A stretch of 64,000 nucleotides of DNA. Origin: Entophlyctis helioformis. Taxonomy: Eukaryota > Chytridiomycota > Chytridiomycetes > Chytridiales > Chytriomycetaceae. The stretch is taken from the NCBI GenBank assembly GCA_025526915.1, contig JAHLKH010000138.1, positions 1-64,000 on the forward strand, written 5' to 3'. The number at the start of each line of letters is the position of its first letter. Positions within the stretch are counted from its first letter, which is position 1. A program made the translations under genes and the position numbers. Below the pieces are notes generated by a model. The model saw only the letters and a list, made by a program, of their open reading frames with translations. It was not told the DNA's origin and did not search any database. Positions 10,598-22,256 of the stretch are shown in pieces.

Positions 10598-13500
10598 ATG
10601 TCAGCGGCGCGAGTCACGCAGCAGGCGATCGCCAATCTGAGCGACCTGCTGTCCGAGGTCGGCCTGGACTCGCCCGCCACCATGCTCGAGGAGATGATAG
10701 GTGCGTGCTCGCTCTGCCGTGCATGCGTGCGTGCGTGCGTGCGTGTGCCTCGCCACTGCCTGCGTGTCTGGCTGTGCTGTCGTGGCCTGCGCTGCGTTCA
10801 TCTGACCGGCCGGCTGACTGGTGCTTTGCATCCACTGCGCCGCTCGTGTCGGCGTGCTGGCTTGGCTCGCTGGCATGGCTGGCATGGCTGGCATGGCTCG
10901 CTGGCCGTCTCGAGTGCAGCCCAGGCATGCGACCCGTCCATCGGCCAGCCCAACCTGGCCCTCAACCTCGAAATCTGCGACCTCATCAACAAAAAGGCAA
11001 AGACCTAGTACGTCGGCCCTTGCCCGCATCTGGTTCTCATCCGCCCGAAGCTTGTTCCGCCAGCCACTCGTGCTCGGCCCGGAATCCGGCAGGCTGACAT
11101 CTTGCCTGCACCCCGTCTGTCTGGCGCTCCCAATAGCCCCAGAGACGCTGCCTTTGCGATCCTCAAGCACGTCAACCGCGGCAACACAAGCGCTGCCTAC
11201 ATGGCCATCACAGTGAGCGCCGTCTCTTGCTGTCCGCATCAATGCTGCACATCGCCGGCCTCTGATCACCTCACACCTGCATTGTGCCAGCTGCTCGACA
11301 ACTGCGTCAAGAACTGCGGCTATCCCTTCCATCTGGTACTCGGCTCAAAAGAGTTTCTCAATGAGCTCGTTCGCAGGTTCCCTGAAACGCCAGGAGTAAG
11401 CTGCGCTAGGCGTCCATTCGCGCCATAATGCCATCAACAGTCCACTGACCGCGATCCACTGACCGCGGTGTGCATGATGAACGCTGTTCATCTGGCAGAG
11501 CATCGGCATGACCCAGCACAGGATTCTGGAAATGATCCAGCTGTGGAATGCAACCCTGTGTGTCAATTCGCGCTACAAGGAGGACTTTAAGCACATCAAC
11601 GACATGTACCGTCTGCTCATGTACAAGGGTATGCGGCAGACCATTGTCACTCTCTTGTGCTTTAGGCAGGAGCATGCACTCACATTGTGATTGCAATCGG
11701 CAGGATACCGCTTCCCTGAGCTCAGTGCCGATGCTGTCACGTCGTTTAGCGTCGATGGCGTGAGTGTTTTGAGAGGCAATGCTGTTGCAGACCTCTTCGC
11801 AACGGCTTCTAATCGCGCCTTGTTGAGAAACAGAATGGACTCAAGACAGAGGAGGAGCTCGAGGCAGAGGACAGAAAGGCGCATGGTGTGGTAGGTTTCA
11901 GTATGCACGGTGCTGCTTTCCGCGGCAGCCTTTTGGCGTCTGTCTCGCATGCATTGCTGACTCAATGATGCCATACAGAAACTGGAAGAGCTGCTGCGAA
12001 AGGGCACTCCCGCTGCACTTGCCCAAGCGAACGATCTGATGAAGATCATGGCTGGCTATGTGCGTCTCGCTTGTTTGCCTGACGGCTTGTATACGCAGCA
12101 TCTGTTCATCTGATTGTATCACTAACCTATGCATATTATCCCTCTCTTGCAGGATCCCAATGCAAAGCCCGACTACAAAAAGGAAGTCAACCAGGAGATT
12201 GACCGCATCGAGTCGCGCGTTATCCTACTCAACGACATGCTCAACCAGAAGCGTCCCGGAGACAATCTCAAGAACGACGGTACTATCGAGGAGCTCTACT
12301 CTAACGCCAAGTCGGCGCAGACAAAACTGCAAAACTTTATCGCCAACAATGACGACGAGGACCGCTTAGCCCGCCTGCTCGAGCTCAACGATCTCATCAA
12401 CACCGTCATCCAAAAGCACAGGGACATCCGCCAGGGCAAGCCTGTGCAGCACAACGACATGGACCGCAAGCCGTAAGTGATGACCATCGATCGGCGGATT
12501 GGCATGTGGCGGCAGTGCTCGGTGATGCTGACTGGCGTCCGTTTGTTGTTGCCCTTCCAGAACACCGTCTTCAGCAAACGACAAGTCGCCCATCAAAGCT
12601 GGGCCAATCAATCTCATTGACTTTGACGACTTTAGCATCCCAGCAGCACCAGTGCCTGCACCAGTGCCTGCATCCATGTCTGCGTTTGCGGTCGCAGCAC
12701 CGTCGTCGCAGGCAGCTGGACCAAGCGCATCCAGCAATGGTATTGCCACAAACAGCCTTGGTACGTCCATCACATGCCGTCTGCTGCTCATGGTGTTTTT
12801 ACTATGCATTCAACTCAACCTGCTGCCACTCTGGTCGTGATAGGTCTGCTGGGCGATCTGAACACCATCGCGTTCAACGTAAGCTCTCAAGCTTTTGTGT
12901 GTGTGTCTATGCTATCCATCGCTGACAAGCTGTGCTTGCCATGTTCTGACAGAACGCCCCTGCGAAGCAGACTGGGATGCCCTTGGCAGGCGGATTTAGT
13001 ATGGGAGGGGGCTTTTCTGGATCGTCCATGTCGAGCCAGCCAATGTCGCAAATGCAATCCGGCATGGCAGCTCCCGCCATCAACGCGCCGTCCAACACAA
13101 CCAGCAATCCGTTCGCCGGCCTCGAGAACTTTGGCGGTGTGACGCTCAAACCAGCCTCGTCTGGCTCTGCTGGAATGGGAGGCTTTGCATCCTCAGCCAT
13201 GCCTGCGACGGCCACCATGGGATTGGCGCCGGCCACCATGTCGGGATTGCAAGTCTCGCCCCAACTGTCGGCGGCGCGCACGTCGCCAAACACATCGCCC
13301 ACGTCTGGCCTTGGCTCTGGCGGGCACACCATGCAGCCACAGCTCCAGTTCCAACAGCCGGCTGCGTCGCGTCCTGTCTCTGGCGGCATCGACCTGCTCT
13401 CGGGAAACAACGACCTTCTCGGTCTTGGTGGCGCGTTTGGTGGCGGCGCACCTGTGCAGTCCGGACAGCAGCAAGCTCCCTTTGGACAGTCGGCATATCC

Positions 13501-14031
13501 AACGCAGGCCTTCAACACTAGCCCGACGCAGTCCGCTCTTGCCGGCCCTCGCGAATGTGAGCATTGCTGGCTGTCTTCAGCTGTTTTGCTGCATGCCTTG
13601 TTTTGCCTGATGGCTGATGCTTCCTTCGACTGCTTGCACAGACCAAATGTACGACAAGAACGGACTGCAGATCAAGCTGCGGACTGTCGCTGGTGGCCAA
13701 AAGACCAGCGCGCAGGCCGTGTTTATCAACGTGACGCCTGTCCAGTTTGCCGATCTCAAGTTTGAAGTGGCTGTCCCCAAGGTATGTGTTTGCCCTGCCT
13801 CCCATATGCATCACCCATGAATGCTTACACACCATCCACTGCGTCGGACAGAGCATGACTCTGGCCATGGACAAGGCATCTGGGTCTCTGCTCGCGCCAC
13901 TCAACCAGGCCCAGATCACCCAAAACTTTTCCATCGAGAATCCCTCTGGCGAACAGATCCGTCTCCGATACCGCGTGCAGTACTCGCTTAACGGCGCCAT
14001 TGTGAACGAGACGGGTGAATTCGCTGCCTAA
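10598..14031 (+). CDS. GGA-type clathrin adaptor (VHS-GAT-hinge-GAE)
   Basis: Monomeric adaptor of the trans-Golgi network that links Arf-GTP and cargo to clathrin. Fourteen exons: 10598-10700, 10920-11007, 11137-11212, 11291-11395, 11499-11628, 11704-11759, 11828-11890, 11979-12059, 12153-12472, 12561-12760, 12844-12878, 12953-13556, 13642-13781 and 13852-14031. They keep frame and give 726 residues. The VHS domain reads PNLALNLEICDLINKK, LLDNCVKNCGYPFHL, KEFLNELVRRFPE. A GAT three-helix region follows (NQEIDRIESRVILLNDML, RLARLLELNDLINTVIQKH). The hinge is Gly/Ser/Gln-rich, with LIDFDDF as a clathrin- or adaptor-binding-like motif. A C-terminal gamma-ear begins YDKNGLQIKL and ends LRYRVQYSLNG. 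Domain order and length match fungal and animal GGAs. Confidence 0.94.
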
Positions 14032-14333
14032 CGCGGGCTGTTGCCAAGCACACTCTCGGGCCCTCTTGTCTGGTGCCGGCTGCTTTTCGCGTCGGAACGG
14101 TTTCTGCAGCCATGTATGCATGCTGATCTATAGCTATCTGATTCATCTCTTTCCATCACCTGGCTTCCTCACTCCCTCTCTCATCTCCCCCTCTCTGCCC
14201 TACGTCTACCATTGTCACTCTGTGATAGCGCTTGCTCTCCCCGATTATCCAGCCACTTCAATATCAAACCAACAACTGCCATGCTGATCAAACAACCGAA
14301 GTGCAGAACCGTCGGTGGTCTCCTTTCCGTACG
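14032..14333. other. Convergent intergenic region, no gene seen
   Basis: Lies between the stop codons of GGA (plus) and the LRR gene (minus). It is pyrimidine-rich in the middle (about 14150-14230), consistent with 3' ends. I find no supported ORF or RNA gene. Confidence 0.5.
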
Positions 14334-16516
14334 TCAGTCGACTATTGTGAGCGAACTGCTCTTTTCCTTGCGGATCTCGTCCAGTTTAGCCTGTGTCTCC
14401 TTGGATATGCGGACATGCTGCATCATTCATGCATCGTGTCAGCTGGACCAAGACTCTGACAGCTGAGATGAGATGAGGAGCCAAAGAGCAGCGTTGTGTA
14501 CCTGCATGATAAACTGCTTGATCTTGCTGGCTGCTACCGATTTGAGCAGTCCTTGCACAGCCGCATCCGTGATGGGGTTGCCCGATACATCCAGCTCACG
14601 CAAAGAGTCTGTCTCGTGGTGTTTGTGTCAGCCACATGTGCAGTTGGCGTCGACGACCGCTGGCTTACGGTTGGACTCGACTGCTTTGGCAATAATGGCC
14701 ATGGACGCATCGTCGCACCGTGTGAACCTGCAAATCGTAGTGATCAGCTGTGGCGGAATGCAAGCAGAGTGGCAAAACGAACAACGGCTTACGACATGTT
14801 GAAAGACGATACGGACGAGTTGCGGCCGAGAAACACGCTCACTGGCTGTCCATTCTCGCCAATGCCGTTATACTGGACACGCATTCAAAGGCTGGTTAGA
14901 CGGATCGGACACCGACCACGACGCTTCGAAAAATGACAATGTTTTTCGTGCCTGTATGTTCAGACGTGCAATCGACGTGTTTTCCTTGGCACCGTTGAGA
15001 AGCCCAGCCATGCCGCGATTGCGGATCTGGTTCCAACCCAGGTTGAAGTCGCGCAGCGTCTCGTTGGCCGCAATCGCTGCGCCAAGAGCAATGCCGCCGA
15101 CATCGCCAATCTCGTTGTGGCTCAAGTCCAGTACTGCAGCGATGCATGTGTGTCAATGCGACTGACAGTGCTTATGGACAGAACGGATCGAGCTTGCCTT
15201 CTAGCGTCGAGTTTTGCTTGAGACCGTCGGCAATGAGCGATGCCTCCTTGTCGCCAAACTTGCTGCCTTTGAGAATGAGTGTCTGCAGAATGCCGTTGTC
15301 TGCAATCATCTCTGCAATGTCTTTGCCGCTCTCGGGCCCTGTTTGCAGTGTCAGCCTCGCAACGCGCATGCACACGTGGGTCGCCACAGATTACCCAGCC
15401 GGTTGTCTGACAGGTTCAAGTATGTCAGGGCACGGTTGTAGCGCAGACTCTGTCCGATGAATGCGCCGCCCGCCTCGATGAAGTTGTTGGTCAGATCCAG
15501 ACGGACCAACGTGTTGTTGACCTGCAGCAGGCATCCAGAAGCATCGCTTTAGTAGGCTGAGCAAGCGCTGCCGTCCAGGGCCGGCAAACAGCCGAACCTC
15601 GAGCACTTGAGCCAGTGCCTGAGCGCCACGGACACCCAAACCGTGGTGAGGCATGATGATCTCCTGCTGGCCAACTCGCTCAATAATGAACGACACTGGC
15701 ACAATGCCCAGCGATTTGCAGGCGTAAATGTATGGGTCCTGTGTGCTCTTGCGGTTGATGATTTCTAGTGTCCAGCCCGTTGTCAAGCAGCCATGCGGCT
15801 TAGTGGTTTGGTCGCCAAGGCATCCAGCACTCTGCGGCAAAAAAGTCATTACCGTCAACGTCCAAGTCAGACTCCCAAGCCTGGTCGTCTTCTTCTTCAA
15901 TCATGAGCGCTTGCTCTTCCTGCCGCTTTGCATTCTCCTTCTTGTCGTCCTTGGACCGATCACCGCCAGCAGCATCCTCTTCCTCGCCCGTCTCGGTGAT
16001 GGTGTCTGCAATCACAGCCACTCGTGCGCTCTCTGCGTTGCTCTGCGCCGCCTGCTGCGCCGTGCCCTTTTTGTTGGTGCGTCGACCAGCAGCGCCTTTG
16101 GCACCAGTCGCGCGTTTGGTCGACGCGGTGCCGCCCGCACCGCTGCCCGCTGCTGCACCAGCTCCAGCACCGCGTTTTCCGCCGGTGCCAGCGCCGGTCG
16201 ACGTGCTATTGGCGCCAGCCCCAGACGCACCGCCTTTGCCTGCTCTGCCTGCTGCGCCTTTCTTGCCCGCTGTCACGCCCGTGGCTGCCATGTTGGCGCC
16301 AGACCCCGCGCCAGACGCTGACGCGCCGTACGATGGCGTTGCTTGCTGGAGCTGAGGCTGCGAGTCTTCGTTGAGGTTGAGGGCGACCTCGAGCCGCTTC
16401 TCGGCCTCTTTGAGGGAGGCATTCTGCGTGTCGGCGTCGTCATCGCCCGCGTCGTCTGGCCCAGGCTCTGTCTCGTCTGGGATGCTTGTGTCCTTGGGGG
16501 CAGCCATGGCGTCCAT
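14334..16516 (-). CDS. Leucine-rich-repeat protein, LRRC74-like
   Basis: Nine exons: 16516-15853, 15764-15598, 15521-15395, 15338-15198, 15133-14952, 14872-14793, 14727-14669, 14608-14502 and 14417-14334. They give about 536 residues. The first 220 residues are low-complexity (Ala/Gly/Thr, then acidic). Then comes YACKSLGIVPVSFIIERV followed by MPHHGLGVRGAQALAQVLE, the lead-in of LRRC74-type proteins. Ribonuclease-inhibitor-like repeats follow (LVRLDLTNNFI, LTYLNLSDNRLG, LQTLILKGSKFGDKEA, VLDLSHNEIGDVGGI, LRELDVSGNPITDAAV). Introns 15197-15134 and 14951-14873 need GC-AG splicing (donors G|gcaagc and CAG|gcacga) to keep both frame and repeat periodicity. Function is unknown; relatives are common in flagellated organisms (inference). 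The start could instead be 51 nt further upstream at 16567. Confidence 0.8.
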
Positions 16517-16588
16517 CTCGTGTGTGTTGGTAAGCGACGACAAAACCGCGCGCGCTTTCCTCGGCACTCAACAACCAATCAATCGCGC
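16517..16588. promoter_or_regulatory. Divergent promoter, LRR gene / spermidine-synthase-like gene
   Basis: 72 bp between opposing start codons. It contains AACAACCAATCAATC near 16570, a CCAAT box in the plus orientation. It is short enough that the two genes must share control sequence. Confidence 0.45.
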
Positions 16589-18553
16589 ATGTCGGTCTTC
16601 TCGGGCATTCTCGCTGCTGCCGCTGGTGCGGCCATTGCCGTTGCGGGCGATGCGACGCCGCAGCTGGCCGCGCCGCTCTACGGCCGCTTCCTGGCCTCGC
16701 AGACCGGCGCCGCCGCCCGTGTCGTTGCCATTCTCGCCGCCGCCCTGCTCGTGCGCATCTTCACGGCCATTGGCCGGGTGCCCGTCCCCGTGCCCGTCAC
16801 GACCACCACGACGGGCAGCCGCTTCACCATCATTCTCGTCACGGCCGCGCTGCTCGTTGCGCTGTCGCCCGCTGCGGTGTCCGTGCTGGCCCCCATGAGC
16901 GGCGAGCTCGGCCCGCTCAACGGCCCGCTCGTCGCCGACCTGCCCGTGCTGCTCGCCACCATGCTGCTCGCCTCGTGGATCATCCTCGACTTTGGATACC
17001 TGCATCTCGCTCCCTTTGGCGTCATCTCCTTCCGCTACGCCGACACCATCTCCAACTTTGTGCAGACCCGCCTGCGCACCAACACCTGCGCCTCGTTTGT
17101 GATTGCTACGCTCATCATCTCTGCGATCGCTGCTGCCCAGCTGTACTACCCGCCGGCCCTCTTCCATGCGCCGCAAGCCGTCCAGCCCCCTGCTGCGGAC
17201 ACCCAAGAGCAGCAGCAGCAGACGACCGCCCAGCGCATCAAGAACGCCAAAAAGGGCAAAAAGGCCGCCGCCGACTCGCCGGCCTTCCCGGCAACCGCCT
17301 GGTCCTTGCTTGCGATCCCGATCGCCATCTCGCTCTACATCAACGGCGGCTTCTCTGACCTTGTGCTCCAGTGCTCCAGCTCCCGCCTGCCGCACAATGT
17401 GCCTGCATCGCTCAAGTCATACTCTCTCATCGCCCACGCCGAGTCCGTGTCTGGATTCGTCTCGGTCGTCGAGGCTCCCTCCAAGAACGGCCCCATCCGC
17501 CTCATGCGCTGCGATCACTCGATCCTCGGCGGCATTTATCTCGACCACAACAAGGACTCCATCTTTGGCTCGTTCTATTTCCTCGACTTTGCTCGCTTCA
17601 TTCGCCGCAAGCCCGAGTCTGCTCCGACTCCCGAGTCTCCTGCCCGCGCACTGCAGCTGTAAGACCCCTCTTCCCCCACTTCTGCCACGTTGTGTGGCCG
17701 ATGCATCCGTTGCTCTGCCCCCGACTGACACGCACTGCGCCGTTTAAACAGCGGCCTGGGAATCGGCGTGACCGTGTCGACCATGGCGCGTGCTGGTGTC
17801 CTTGTCGATGTCGCCGAGCTCGATCCCGTCGTCGTCAAGTATGCCACGGACCACTTTGACATGCCCAAGCCAAACTCGGTCTTTATTGGCGATGGCCGCA
17901 AGTTCATTGACGGTATTTCGCCAACCAACACCTACGACTATGTCCTCCACGACGTCTTCACGGGCGGTCTTGTCCCTGCCCATCTGTTCACGGTCGAAGC
18001 GTTCGACAGTATCCGCCGCATTCTCAAGCCAGACGGCATCTTGGCCATGGTAAACTCGCTGCTTTGTTGCTACTCTGACGCACTGGTGCTGACCACACAC
18101 TCTCTTGCTGGACAGAACTTTGTGGGCCGCATCGACAACAATGCCACCATTGGCGTCATCTCCACCCTGCGCCACGTCTTCCCCAACATTGAGTGCTTCG
18201 TCGAGAGCCGCGACATGCTGGGCAAAGGCGACCACATGTACAACATGGTTTTCTTCGCCTCGGCCGATCCGATCACGTTCAAGCCACCGACGTCTGCCGA
18301 TCTCGCCGTCGGCGGCATCTACTCGATCATGCTCTCCAACTTTAACGACTGGCGCGTCACGCCCGAGGAGCTTGACGAGGCTGCCGATGCAGCTGCCGTT
18401 CGTGCTGGCATTGATCCCGAGAGCGAGGAGGCGAACTGGATGGTCACGGACGAAAATAACCCCCTCCAGTCGCTGCAGCTGGAGTCGGCCCACTCCCACT
18501 GGCACGTCATGCGGTCGCTGTTCCCCGCTGCCTTCTGGACTCATATGTTCTAA
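16589..18553 (+). CDS. Multipass membrane protein with spermidine-synthase-like (SAM-binding) C-terminal domain
   Basis: Exons 16589-17658, 17752-18049 and 18116-18553 give 601 residues. Residues 1 to about 260 contain six or seven hydrophobic segments (for example ILVTAALLVALSPAAVSVLA and ATLIISAIAAAQLYY). The rest has a Rossmann fold of the spermine/spermidine synthase type: LGLGIGVTVST (the Gly-rich loop, interrupted by an intron), VDVAELDPVVVKYATDHF, FIGDGRKFI and YDYVLHDVFTGG. True aminopropyltransferases have an Asp-rich catalytic loop (DSSDP-like) where this protein has HDVFTGG, so polyamine synthesis is unlikely. A membrane-bound methyltransferase-like role is possible but unproven. 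Similar membrane-anchored members are known in fungi as uncharacterised proteins. Confidence 0.82.
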
Positions 18554-18677
18554 AGAGCCATTGTCGCGTTGTATTGTGATGTTGTGCTGAGTACGCCATG
18601 TACCACTCTTCGTGATGTCCTGTTGGCATCACCAGTCCCACAACCAATGAACTTGTGGTCAGTAGCATACGCATTCT

Positions 18678-20765
18678 TTAATCGCTGGCACTCGAAGCAC
18701 CGTCGAATTCGCCGTCTCCGGGATCGCTCCCCTCATCACTGCCGCTGTCGTCAATGTCCTCGGCATCATCTGCGGCAACATCGCCGCCACTCTCCTCGCT
18801 GTCGTCATCGCTGACAATGACACGCGCACGCGTCCGTGGCGCAGCAACCTGTCGTGCACTCTGCCGGCTTGTCGTGACTACTGATGTGGTTGTTGTGCGG
18901 CTGCGATGGCTGGAGCTGCTTGAACCCGTCGACCCGGATCGAGCAAGAACACGCTCAATCCTCGACCGCGCAGTCGGTCTGACAATCCTGGCGCTGCTGG
19001 CAGACGGATCGGCATCGTCGCTGTCGCCGTCGCTGTTGCTGTCGTTGCTCAGATCGTCGCTGCTGTTGTCGTACTCGATATCTTCGTCATCAGCAACCAC
19101 AAACCCGTCGTCCTCGTCGTATTCGTCTTCCTCATCACGCATCAGATCGTCATCGTCGCCCTCGTCATCGCCCTCCTCGTTGCTTCTTTGACGTGTATTC
19201 CTCCTGTCTGCGCCGTCATCCTCGCGTGCCTCCAAGATTACATAGTCGCCATCCTCGTCCTCGTCCTCGTCGTCCTCGTCATCATCGTCGTCGTCATCCG
19301 CCACATGCAGCTCCTCAATTCGCCCATCGCTGCGTGCATCGTCGTCGTCGTCATCGTCGCTATTCCCACCACGGAACCCGCGTCCGCAATGCACGCAGAC
19401 ACCTCCGACGACTTCCCATCCACATCCCGTGCACCGCATGACGCCGTCGTCCTCATCGGCCATGCCCTGCGGACTCCACACGCCGCCCCACGGATCCTGG
19501 ATGTCCTTGAACTCGGCCCGGCATTTGGCAACTCGAGCCTTGACTACGCGGGATTCGTGCAGAGGCAAGCGGTCGAGGATCGCGTCGACCTGATGCTCGA
19601 TGGCGAGATTGGTGATGGGTGCATGCGATACGACCGTGCGGCACGAGGGGCATTTTGGGTCGCCCTGCTCAGTGTCGAGGTGCTTGAGCCACTCGCGTAG
19701 ACACGGGTAGCAGAATGTGTGACCTGCGGCATGGTTCATGTGTGAGACATGGCTTTGGTTGGCGTCGAGCAAGGTGCGGAGGAGAGTTACCACATGGGAT
19801 GCTTTGCGGTGCTGCTAGAACGTCCAAGCAGACGGCACAAGACACTGCTGCTCTCAGCCGATCGTCTGTATGGCAGATCCATGTGAGCGCACGGCAGCGT
19901 GAGACGCAGCTGAGGTTGCTGTGAGGCACGGTAGGCAAGAGCGCTGCCTACCATTCGCAGTCAGATGCGCGATCCGTTCGCGAGACTCGCCAGCTTCTTG
20001 CATGGCTGCGCCAAGGCTAGATTCCAGTGTTTGGACTGAATGCACCAGGATGGTCAGCCACCTGCGAGTCCATGGAGGAATGCCAGGATACCAAAGCAAG
20101 CGGCCGGACGCACCTTGATGGCGCAGACGGCCAATGTACTGGAAGATGGACGGGTCGCCGACATGGCCCTCAAGCTTCTGCACATGCTCCCAGATCGTGT
20201 CGAGCGGCGTGCTCTCGCCAAAGACTGGCACAGCAGGTGCCTGATCGACTGCAGCAGCTTTGGCAGGCGCATCAGCCGTGCCTGCATCAGGTGTGTCTGT
20301 GGCCGAGTCCAGCCGCTGCTTCTTCTTCTTGTGCTTCTTGTGCTTCTTGGTGGCCGCCTTGCTGGCATGACTGGGATCTGCAGCCATTGTATCAGGAGCA
20401 GCAACTGCGGGCGGTTGTGCGGCTGGTTGGTGCTGCACGGCTGCCTGGGCAGTCTGCACAGTCTGGCCCACCGTCTTGGTCGTCTTGGTCTTCTTGGCCT
20501 TCTTTCGGACAGAGCCGTCGCCGTTGCTGGACGCTTTGCGGTGCAACAGCGCATCGCCATTCACAGCAGCTGCTGATGGCGCCTTTGGCGTTGCAGAGAC
20601 AGAGGAGGTCTCCGAGACCGCCTGTGCTGCCTGTGCCGCCTGTGCCGCCTGTGCTGCGTGTGCTGCCTGTGCTGCTTCTGCGGCAGCGACCCTTGCACGC
20701 CGCTTCTTGCCCATCTTTGGCCGCGATTTGGCAATCTCGATGAACGCGACGACAAACGGAGGCAT
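18678..20765 (-). CDS. RING-finger protein (C3HC4) with acidic C-terminal tail
   Basis: Probable E3 ubiquitin ligase. Exons 20765-19952, 19865-19791 and 19723-18678 give about 644 residues. The N-terminus is Ala-rich with two Lys-rich patches likely to direct nuclear import. The RING reads CAVCLDVLAAPQSIPCG then HTFCYPCLREW, ending with a CPSC pair; the Cys and His ligands fit C3HC4 and two introns fall inside it. After the RING comes DPWGGVW, then a possible extra zinc ribbon (CTGCGWEV...CVHCGRGF). The tail is roughly 250 residues of Ser/Asp/Glu. A gtgcgt...cag pair at 20113-20062 looks like an intron, but using it breaks the frame, so I read through it. The start may instead be the Met at 20714. 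Confidence 0.8.
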
Positions 20766-22006
20766 GGCGACCGCTGCTGCTGCATCGACTGCATCGCACC
20801 AGACCCAACAATACGCTCATCATCAGCAGCAGCAGCACCAACAACAAGCTCATCAGCACCAACAACAGCAGCAAAGGCAACAGTATCAACAACAACAGCA
20901 GCAGCATCCGTCCATGCCGATGCAGCCAACAACAAAGAACAGGTGAATGCGCTGCTGTTTCTGTTTGGACCGCCATGCTTCTTTGCCAGGCTCTAATGGA
21001 CGCGCTTGCCTATTAACACTGGCCACATTCACTGGCTTCTGCATGTCTGTCTGCCTGTCTGCACGCCTGTCTGCACGCCTGCCTGCCCGCCTGTCTCTGT
21101 CCGTCTGTCTGGTTGTCGTGTTCGCGTCGCTGTCGCGTTTGTGGCTCGACTTTGCCTTGGACGGTCTGCAGCGTGGTCATCAAAGTCGGCATGGTCGGCG
21201 ACAGCCAGATTGGCAAGACGAGCCTGATGGTCAAGTACGTGGAAGGCTCGTTTGACGAAGACTACATCCAGACACTTGGTACGTCCGCATCTTGCCTTGC
21301 CAACTGGTCTTGGGCCAATCATGCCGTGGCAACCGCCAACAAGCAATAACCTGGCTGGAAACTGCGTTGCCAGGCGTCAACTTTATGGAAAAGACGATCC
21401 TTATCCGCAACACAGAAGTCACGTTCAGTATCTGGGACTTGGGCGGCCAGCGAGAGTTTATCAACATGCTGCCGCTTGTGTGCAATGATGCGGTGGCGCT
21501 CTTGTTCATGTTTGATCTGTCTCGCAAGTCGACCCTCAACTCTGTCAAGGAATGGTACCGACAGGCACGAGGCTTCAACAAGGTCTGTGCATGCGCGATT
21601 GTGCTGTTGTTCATGGCTGGCCAAAGGATGTGCTGCTGATCGTCAATCGTCCATGCATTCACAAAGACGGCCATTCCCTTTCTGATTGGCACAAAGTACG
21701 ACTATTTTGCCGCCTTTCCGCGCGAAGAGCAGGAAGAGATCACGAAGCAGGCGAGTCGCTTGCCACAGCCATACTCTTGGCGCTGCTGCAAGTCTGGCTC
21801 TGACCGGAGCGCCACCTTGCATGGTTCCCAACCCAACACAGGCGAGAAGGTTTGCCAAGGCCATGCGGGCACCGCTCATCTTCTGTTCCACGTCACACTC
21901 GATCAACGTGCAAAAGATATTCAAGATAGTGCTGTCCAAAGCGTTTGATCTGCGGTGTACGATCCCGCGCATCGAAGAGACTGGCGCGCCAATCCTCGAG
22001 TACTGA
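20764..22006 (+). CDS. SPG1: Spg1/Tem1-type small GTPase
   Basis: Ras-superfamily GTPase heading the septation initiation/mitotic exit network. Exons 20764-20942, 21172-21278, 21374-21582, 21667-21750 and 21842-22006 give 247 residues. Diagnostic motifs: P-loop [20 protein letters not shown], switch II region [38 protein letters not shown], and G4 as IGTKYD (the Spg1/Tem1 variant of NKxD). The C-terminal helix contains [16 protein letters not shown]. The last intron (21751-21841) has a GC donor (CAG|gcgagt). The first 60 residues are a Gln/His-rich extension absent from yeast Tem1. If that ATG is used, its start codon overlaps the start codon of the RING gene on the other strand. Confidence 0.93.
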
Positions 22007-22256
22007 TCACGCTGCGTGGATGATGAACGGAGTGGGCGAGTTGCATACCCAAGAGGCGGGCGTTGAGACGCGATGATGTGCGATGGCGGTCGCGAACGGT
22101 GCGCGGTGCGACATCCACCCATGCGGCAGGGCCACTGCAAGCACGACGAGTGTGGCGTGGCAAACTTTGGAGGCGGATAGAGAATGGATGGAGAATAAAG
22201 CTCGGTCGATGGCTAATGGAAAGAAAGAGACCAAGTAATTCAAACGATTGGGGGGT

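Noticed and set aside
16568..17395. Minus-strand 275-residue ORF opposite the spermidine-synthase-like gene
   Set aside because: It is a GC-rich antisense shadow with Gly/Arg/Glu bias and no family features; the plus strand has clear motifs and splice sites.
20062..20113. Intron in the RING gene (gtgcgt...cgcag)
   Set aside because: It has good splice consensus, but its 52-nt length shifts frame into a stop, whereas the unspliced frame is open and protein-like on both sides.
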